From Phallusia mammillata (taxonomy: Eukaryota > Chordata > Ascidiacea > Phlebobranchia > Ascidiidae): 64,000 nucleotides of DNA. A program made the translations under genes and the position numbers. The stretch's first letter is position 1. Each line of letters begins with the position of its first letter. Below the pieces are notes generated by a model. That model saw only the letters and a program-made list of their open reading frames with translations. It was not told where the DNA came from and searched no databases. Location of the stretch: the NCBI GenBank assembly GCA_003260075.1, contig QLIY01000196.1, positions 62,001-126,000 of the forward strand, in the 5' to 3' direction. This document shows positions 58,701 through 64,000 of the stretch, one piece after another.

Positions 58701-61602
58701 AGTGGTGGTTGTCACACCGCCCATTCCAGTGGTGGTTGTTTCGCCAGCCATTCCAGTGGTGGTTGTCACACCGCCCATTCCTGTGGTGGTTGTCACACCG
58801 CCCATTCCAGTTGTGGTTGTTTCGCCAGCCATTCCAGTGGTGGTTGTCACACCGCCCATTCCAGTGGTGGTTGTTTCGCCACTTGTTCCGGTTGTAGTTG
58901 TAACAGCAGTAGATGATTTAGTGGTTGTGGTGATTTGGGCTCGGCAGTAGCAACAAGTTTCTGGCAAACGAACCAATTCCATTCCCTAAACAAACCAGAA
59001 TATATGGTTGGATTAATGTAACAAAAGATACATTTGAAGATGAGAATATGTTACCTTGTTACATGTAAGTGTGCACACGGTTTCGCAAATAAACTTGTTG
59101 CTTACGCATGTACAAATTTGACAAGAACTTTCCTGTACCACGACTGTTCCATCCTATAACAGTAAAATATAAACTTAAAAAATACATACTTAAGTATATC
59201 CTATCAAAACTACGAATCAATTTACGCACAATGCAGAATGGAGTTGTTGTTGGTTCGGATGGTGTAGTGGTTCCGAGTGAAGTTGTAGTTGTGACAACCT
59301 CGTTGCTTGTTGTTGTCGGTGGCTGTGGTCCGGTGGTTGTTGTAACAACCGCACATTTCTCACTTGGAGGTGCCACGGCGCATCTTCCGTTGACATGTAT
59401 AGCCGAACTGCAAAGAAAAGTGTCATACAGTATTACAGAAACAATCCCAACAAGTAACCGCCGGAGAGCGTTAGGATGTTATTTTTTAAAAATACTTAAA
59501 GTATTTAATTGTGCCTTTGAAATATTCACTCACCTTTCAGAGCACTGACAGAAAGCATTACAACCCTCCATTGAAGAACAGGCATCTTGTTCTCCATTGC
59601 ATCCAAGTTCACACAGGCATTCGTCAGGGCACTCAACAATGGTAGTTGTGGTTTGGACCACATTGGTCGTACTCATTGTACCAGCTGATGTGGTTGTTTC
59701 CTCACCCATTACTGTAGTGGTTGTTACTCCTGCAGCTGGTGTTGTGGTTGTATCACCAGCCATTCCTGTTGTGGTTGTAACTCCCACTGATAGTGTGGTT
59801 GTTTCTCCGCCCATTCCTATTGTGGTTGTAACTCCCATTGATGGTGTTGTGGTTGTCTCACCAGCCATTCCGGTGGTGGTTGTTTCTCCAGTCATTCCAG
59901 TAGTGGTTGCTTCACCGGCATTTTCCGTTGTAGTTGTAACCCCCATAGATGGTGTTGTGGTTGTCTCACCAGCCATTCCTGTTGTCGTTGTAACTCCTAC
60001 TGATAGTGTGGTTGTTTCTCCGCCCATTCCAGTCGTGGTTTTTTCTCCGCCCATTTCGGTGGTGGTTGTAACTCCCACAGATAGTGTGGTTGTTTCTCCG
60101 CCCTTTCCTGTTGTGGTTGTAACCCCCGTAGATGGTGTTGTGGTTGTCTCTCCAGCCATTCCAGTCGTGGTTGTAAGCGCACCAGATTGTGTCGTGGTTG
60201 GCTCACTCATTGATGTAGTTGTGGTAACAGAACCAGATGATGATGAGGTGGTTGTTGTTGTTATTATAGTCTCTGTTATGCACCTAAACAAAATAAAAGC
60301 TTTGTTACTTTACAGTAACCTAAAACACATCGTGTTATGAAACTACGTACTTGCAGCAAACATCGTCTGTATTCAGAAGAATTTTGTTTTCCGCGGCGCA
60401 TTCCTGTTCGGTGATGGCGCAGTATGGTACACATGTCTCTTTAAATAGACCATCCTCGTAGTAGCAAACACAAGCCTCACAATCTCCCCGAGTGTAAGTT
60501 TCATTCACCTGGATGAAAATAAATTCACTGAAATAGTAGTGTCATATCTTCTAATAATGCTAGTTTGAAAAGACATCTTAATGGTAGAGCTTTCAATGGT
60601 TTTATCCAATATCGTTTAAACCACGCCAAAACACTTACCCCGTAAACCATATCACCAACACGGCATGGTTTATCGCATGGTGTTTCAAACACCAAACACA
60701 AGCTGGTGTTCCAGAAGGTCGAGTCTTCTACACTTCCAACAGGGCAAGCGCATTCACCGCACGATTCATCCAATTCGAATGGCGGCGTCGAGTCATCCGC
60801 AGAGTACTCGTTCTAAAAATGAAGAATGAAACTACTTGTACTTTTACAGCGCCATGGATTGTTCGAGGTACAAAACTACACGGACCTGCTGTTCGCAAGT
60901 TACATTGCGCATGCAGTGTTCGGGACATAGTGGACCAGATGGTGTGGTTGATCCTACAGTGGTGGTCGTTTGCGGAATGGTTGTGGTTGTAGGAATTGCT
61001 TCACAGTGGCAACAAACCCCATCGCCCTCAACCAGTCTCATCCCCTTCTGCAAGCAGGAGAGATATATTTACACGACATTAATTTTACAGGAAACAAATA
61101 TTCCGTGCGTGATAAAAAGTTTAAAATGTAATAAACGAAACAAATGAAATGTTGGGAAAATCTAAATCTATTAACTAACTGCACTGCAATCAAAACACAG
61201 ACGTAACAACACTGGTCAAAACAAACGCGTTTTCTTTCACAATCAACTTACGTTTGAGCAGTCGTACGATCTTAGGTTGCAGTTCTCATAACACTGAGTG
61301 ACTGGCTCCCCTTCAACCATCACGCATTGACACTCTTCACAAGTGCCCTGGGCAAACTTGGTGTCCACTGGGTAGGTTACACCTTGGTATACGCAGCCCG
61401 GGGGGGGGGTTCCCCTTCAACCATCACGCATTGACACTCTTCACAAGTGCCCTGTGCAAACTTGGTGTCCACTGGGTAGGTTACACCTTGGTATACGCAG
61501 CCCTCACACGATTCGGGATAATGCAAGCACATTCCTGTTTCCCATGCTTCGTCTAAAATAATGGTTCGTTAATTTGAATGTCACATTAGCTACAATGAAA
61601 GT

Positions 61603-61669
<67 letters not shown>

Positions 61670-63171
61670 ACACACAAATGGATTAGCTTCTGCGGCAAAT
61701 GCTGGTACCTCAAGTGGGTTGAACTCGCGCATTTCCTCACAAGTCAGGTTGTGGACACAGGTTTGGTCACAGGCTGGAAGTAAAAATAAAACATTTTAAA
61801 ATGACATAAAATGCTTGACCAGTCTGTTTGTCGGAAACATTGTTGTTTAAAGCCACAAACAGCCGAGGCCAATATTTTTACCACCAAACCATCATGTCTT
61901 GTCGAATGTAAAGCCATGCGACCTCGTTTCCTAGCAGGCCTTGTACAATAACACATTTCAAACAGGTCAAAAAATTTAATTAGTAGGCAAAGGGGCCGAG
62001 ATCCTATAAACATACGTGTGGCAGTGGAGGAAATCGGTGCCTGGGTGGTAGTTGTTTCTGATAGAGTGGTGGTCGTGGCGGCTGGTGTGGAAGTAGTGGT
62101 GTCAATGGACTTCAGTGTAGTGGTAGTAACACCTGGACACAAAATAGCGGGCGGCGACAGAATACATCTCCAGTTGGCACGGTCGTATGAATTCTGTGCA
62201 CTGTTCGGGCAAAAGCATCTGCAAGACAACACAATTTAGTTGCAAGTAACCATATTGGTTGCAATCCTATGCGATTATCTTATGGACCAATAATAAAAAA
62301 ATCTGAACCAACTTACGACATTGTGCATTCGGGCATTGCAGAACAACCAGGGGGGGGGGTTTTGTGCACTGTTCGGGCAAACGCATCTGCAAGACAGCAC
62401 AATTTAGTTGCAAGTTACTAGGGATGTGCCGAAACTGCAAATGTTCTGTTTGGTCGAGCTCGGCCGAGCACGCTCGGTGCATTATGACGTCACAAAAAAT
62501 CCCCTTTCTACGTTTTAGCTCTACAAGGTCTCTTACGTCACGCCGTCACCGGCGGTGTTTTATTAAGCTGTACATGCCCTTTCAGTACGCGTTTTTCCAC
62601 TATCTAATGCATTTAAAAAATCATTCGTTTTTGTTCATAGACACCCTTTAGAACACTAGTTTCGTATGTTAGCAGGGCATGAATATGCAAATTTAACGCT
62701 CGGGTCAGTTTGTGCAACTGCTCGGCCGAGCACCGAGCATTTAAAAACAGCGATGCTCGGTACCGAGTACTCGGGTTCTGGCTCGGCGCGGCCCATCCCT
62801 ACAAGTTACCATATTGGTTGCAATCCTATGCGATTATCTTATGGACCAAAAATAAAAAAAATTCTGAACCAACTTACGACATTGTGCATTCGGGCATTGC
62901 AGAACAACCATCGGTTGAACCATCACAGTCCGACAAACAGAGACAAGAGTCAGGACAGACTGTGGGTGTCGTCGTTGTGGTCTCAACACTGCCGCTGGTG
63001 GTGGTTGTGAACGCCGCGGTCGACGTAGTAGACTCGGTGTTACCAATTGTGGTGGGGGGGGGGGCCGTCACCGGCGGTGTTTTATTAAGCTGTACATGCC
63101 CTTTCAGTACGCGTTTTTCCACTATCTAATGCATTTAAAAAATCATTCGTTTTTGTTCATAGACACCCTTT

Positions 63172-63251
<80 letters not shown>

Positions 63252-64000
63252 GGTTACAGATTCAGACGAGGTAGACGTTTGAACAACACCTTGTAAATTG
63301 AAACCAAATAAATTTATGCAAATCGCATTACACGTTGGTCATTACTTTGACTGTACAACTTTTGCTGCATATTCTTGTACAATTAATTTTATTTACATAT
63401 ATATTCAAGACTTGCAAGTGTAGTATTTGAGGTACAATACTATGTTGGTTGTAGTAGGCGTACCTTCTGTAGTAGTTGTAGTGGCAACAGGAGTTGTAGT
63501 TGTTTCCGAGACTTTCACGCAAGCACAGCATTGGTCTGGACACAAAACACATTTCTATACACTGAAACTTAATTGCCAGTTTCAAGCAACTGTGTGATTC
63601 CATGTACTTATGTATTGTTATTGCCTTAAGACATTACTCCAGTACACTGATAAGATTGGGCAGCAGTCAACTACGTTTTTTTATTGTTTAAAATTGATTC
63701 TAAAACATTTTTAAAGAAATATCTAAGTTGTTTAGTGGCGTAAATAATACAATGCCGAACTAATCAAAGTATGTAACAACTGGGAAAGTTTTCTTACATG
63801 TAAAAAAACACCATTTCGATCAAGCAAAAACCTCTGCAGAAGTGTTACTTCTATGTTAAATATACCTGAAGTTCCCTGTTTGAGCATCTTATCTTCTTGT
63901 GCACAGATTTCCGGGGTAAGGTTACATGTCACCGTGCAGACCTGATTCGAACCATCTGAACTGCAGTTGCAGGAAAGACAGTCGCCCTCGGGCCAAACAG
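54979..64000 (-). CDS. Gel-forming-mucin-like secreted glycoprotein (5' end outside window)
   Basis: A long - strand gene running off the right edge. From N- to C-terminus it alternates VWC/TIL-like cysteine modules with Thr-rich PTS segments, and it ends in a C-terminal cystine knot. Approximate exons: 63871-64000, 63464-63535, the PTS plus Cys module 62877-63300, 62010-62232, 61669-61775, 61250-61560, 60880-61053, 60640-60815, 60345-60510, 59541-60283, 59217-59408, 59056-59155, 58002-58986, 57833-57948, 57605-57772, 57340-57545, 56930-57172, 56565-56735, 56185-56375, 55572-55729 and 54979-55158. The layout is that of gel-forming mucins, otogelin and VWF-related secreted polymers. The threonines are probably O-glycosylated. 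No VWD domain is visible, so any VWD repeats would be upstream. Polyglycine or polyproline frames at G runs are not part of it. Confidence 0.8.
56185..57545 (-). CDS. VWC-like modules and a Ser/Thr/Pro linker of the mucin
   Basis: VWC-like exons encode Cys-Val-Glu-Cys-Thr-Cys-Val, Cys-Glu-Val-Cys-Arg-Cys-Glu and Cys-Met-Tyr-Cys-Gln-Cys, each closed by a Gly-Glu-Cys-Cys-x-x-Cys end or followed by Arg-Leu-Thr-Gln-Glu-Ser/Thr-Cys. Exon 56930-57172 starts with Thr-Cys-Cys-Phe-Cys-Ala and then switches to a Ser/Thr/Pro-rich linker with few charged residues. A short stretch is duplicated around the 10-G run 57359-57368 (57310-57358 and 57371-57420). Confidence 0.75.
57605..57948 (-). CDS. Cysteine module pair (TIL/EGF-like) of the mucin
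   Basis: Exon 57605-57772 reads Glu-Leu-Pro-Ser-Arg-Cys-Gly, then Cys-Asp-Leu-Cys-Ala-Cys and Gly-Asp-Cys-Asp-Arg-Thr-Cys. It resembles the VWC or TIL cysteine spacing. Exon 57833-57948 starts Thr-rich and then reads Asn-Glu-Thr-Cys-Ser-Trp-Asp-Cys-Arg-Cys-Phe-Val-Thr-Cys. This is the same compact module found after the other PTS segments. Confidence 0.65.
58002..58986 (-). CDS. Thr-rich PTS exon built on a 27-bp minisatellite
   Basis: The exon begins Leu-Pro-Glu-Thr-Cys-Cys-Tyr-Cys-Arg-Ala and then consists of about 31 nine-residue units, mostly (Val/Glu)-Thr-Thr-Thr-Thr-Gly-Met-(Gly/Ala)-Gly. It ends with a short Pro/Ser/Thr tail. A Gly-Gly-Val unit often alternates with an Ala-Gly-Glu unit, suggesting an 18-residue higher-order repeat. 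Four consecutive threonines per unit would make a dense O-glycan brush. Methionine in a mucin repeat is unusual. The opposite strand is also open over 372 codons, which is only a shadow of the repeat. Confidence 0.85.
58030..58910 (-). repeat. 27-bp coding tandem repeat, about 31 copies
   Basis: On the + strand the unit reads approximately ACCACCACTGGAATGG in reverse complement, repeated every 27 bp with point variants. Most substitutions are at codon third positions or at the Gly/Ala, Met/Ile/Lys/Thr and Val/Glu positions. The array is very likely to vary in copy number between individuals. Confidence 0.85.
59056..60283 (-). CDS. Second PTS region and cysteine modules of the mucin
   Basis: Exon 59541-60283 opens Cys-Ile-Thr-Glu-Thr and continues through about 20 degenerate Thr-rich units (Thr-Thr-Thr-Thr-Gly-Met-Ala-Gly, Thr-Thr-Pro-Ser-x-Gly-Val, Thr-Thr-Leu-Ser-Val-Gly-Val). 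It then has Glu-Cys-Pro-Asp-Glu-Cys-Leu-Cys and Cys-Ser-Ser-Met-Glu-Gly-Cys-Asn-Ala-Phe-Cys-Gln-Cys. Exons 59217-59408 and 59056-59155 add a Thr-rich segment and a VWC-like Cys-Gln-Ile-Cys-Thr-Cys motif. The units are 9, 12 or 15 residues long and more diverged than the 58-kb array. Confidence 0.75.
60345..61560 (-). CDS. VWC/TIL-like modules of the mucin
   Basis: Exons 60345-60510 (Cys-Glu-Ala-Cys-Val-Cys), 60640-60815 (Cys-Gly-Glu-Cys-Ala-Cys-Pro, Pro-Cys-Arg-Val-Gly-Asp), 60880-61053 (Gly-Val-Cys-Cys-His-Cys-Glu-Ala, a short Thr/Pro segment, Leu-Cys-Pro-Glu-His-Cys) and 61250-61560 (Cys-Val-Tyr-Gln-Gly-Val, Cys-Glu-Glu-Cys-Gln-Cys-Val) form alternating modules. The 61305-61399 and 61411-61503 stretches are two copies of the same exon part around a 10-G run. 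Only one VWC module is expected there. Confidence 0.7.
61669..63300 (-). CDS. Thr-rich and cysteine-module exons near the right edge
   Basis: Exon 62010-62232 reads Cys-Arg-Cys-Phe-Cys-Pro, Trp-Arg-Cys-Ile-Leu and then a Thr-rich segment. Exon 62877-63053 reads a Thr-rich segment followed by Cys-Pro-Asp-Ser-Cys-Leu-Cys and Cys-Ser-Ala-Met-Pro-Glu-Cys. It is interrupted by a foreign 113-bp fragment between G runs (63054-63250) and continues at 63251-63300. 61669-61775 carries Cys-Asp-Gln-Thr-Cys and Leu-Thr-Cys-Glu-Glu and abuts a 66-G run. Confidence 0.65.
62419..62801. mobile_element. Non-autonomous hAT-like element present in only one of two duplicate copies
   Basis: Begins TAGGGATGTGCC and ends GGCCCATCCCTA, flanked by perfect 8-bp repeats CAAGTTAC (62411-62418 and 62802-62809). 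The sequence without the element occurs at 62194-62349, the other copy of the same mucin intron and exon. That copy has CAAGTAAC at the empty site. Confidence 0.85.
63054..63250. repeat. Element fragment between G runs inside a mucin exon
   Basis: A 113-bp fragment (63065-63177) bounded by an 11-G and a 73-G run copies the middle of the hAT-like element at 62419-62801 (bases 62541-62655). It breaks a Thr-rich exon. Removing it and the runs restores an open Thr-Thr-Thr-Ile-Gly-Asn reading. Confidence 0.75.
63464..64000 (-). CDS. Most upstream visible mucin exons
   Basis: Exon 63871-64000 (cut by the window edge) is a VWC-like module: Trp-Pro-Glu-Gly-Asp-Cys-Leu-Ser-Cys-Asn-Cys and Thr-Val-Thr-Cys-Asn-Leu-Thr-Pro-Glu. 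Exon 63464-63535 reads Gln-Cys-Cys-Ala-Cys-Val and then Thr-Thr-Thr-Thr-Pro-Val-Ala with more threonines. This is the same Cys-Cys-x-Cys to PTS transition as at 58.98 kb, 61.05 kb and 57.17 kb. Confidence 0.7.

Noticed and set aside
57832..58950. A 372-codon + strand frame rich in Val and Pro
   Set aside because: It is the reverse strand of the 27-bp mucin minisatellite. The - strand frame has Cys modules and splice sites; this one has none.
61504..61740. Open frame with a long poly-Pro
   Set aside because: It is produced by the 66-G run on the opposite strand.

Overview
The window looks like a compact nuclear genome of an invertebrate deuterostome. A solitary ascidian (tunicate) is my best guess, but nothing here proves the species. 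It has many short exons with GT-AG introns, mostly 100-800 bp and a few GC-AG, and its gene families are typical of animals. The assembly is visibly imperfect. About 29 short runs of 10-13 G, plus three runs of 64-73 G, sit in the sequence. Most short runs separate two slightly divergent copies of the same stretch. I read these as uncollapsed allelic contig ends joined by filler, so many exons appear twice in part.

Region 1 (about 1-12.8 kb, + strand) holds the 3' portion of a PEP-utilising, ATP-grasp plus swivelling-histidine enzyme related to PEP synthase and rifampicin phosphotransferase. Its start lies to the left of the window. Tail-to-tail with it, 12.99-15.4 kb on the - strand, is a Vps4/katanin-clade AAA ATPase with a divergent N-terminus.

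Region 2 (15.96-53.43 kb, + strand) is one very large receptor gene: signal peptide, one FN3-like domain, a C-type lectin domain, about 28 more fibronectin type III domains, a basic cleavage-like site, a transmembrane helix and a single tyrosine-phosphatase domain. That domain keeps the Cys-X5-Arg core but has lost the WPD aspartate, the signature histidine and the Q-loop glutamine, so it is probably a pseudophosphatase or a much weakened enzyme. A three-exon Ly6/uPAR-like gene lies on the opposite strand inside one of its introns (41.29-42.98 kb).

Region 3 (54.98 kb to the right edge, - strand) is the C-terminal part of a secreted gel-forming-mucin-like gene. VWC/TIL-like cysteine modules alternate with Thr-rich PTS segments, including a 27-bp coding minisatellite of about 31 units, and it ends in a cystine knot. 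Its 5' end lies beyond the window.

At least seven short non-autonomous hAT-like elements (TIRs with 8-bp target duplications) lie in introns and intergenic DNA. One is present in only one of two allelic-looking copies. The lectin-FN3-pseudophosphatase receptor, its nested Ly6 gene and the neighbouring mucin suggest a surface or mucosal recognition locus, but that link is inference only.
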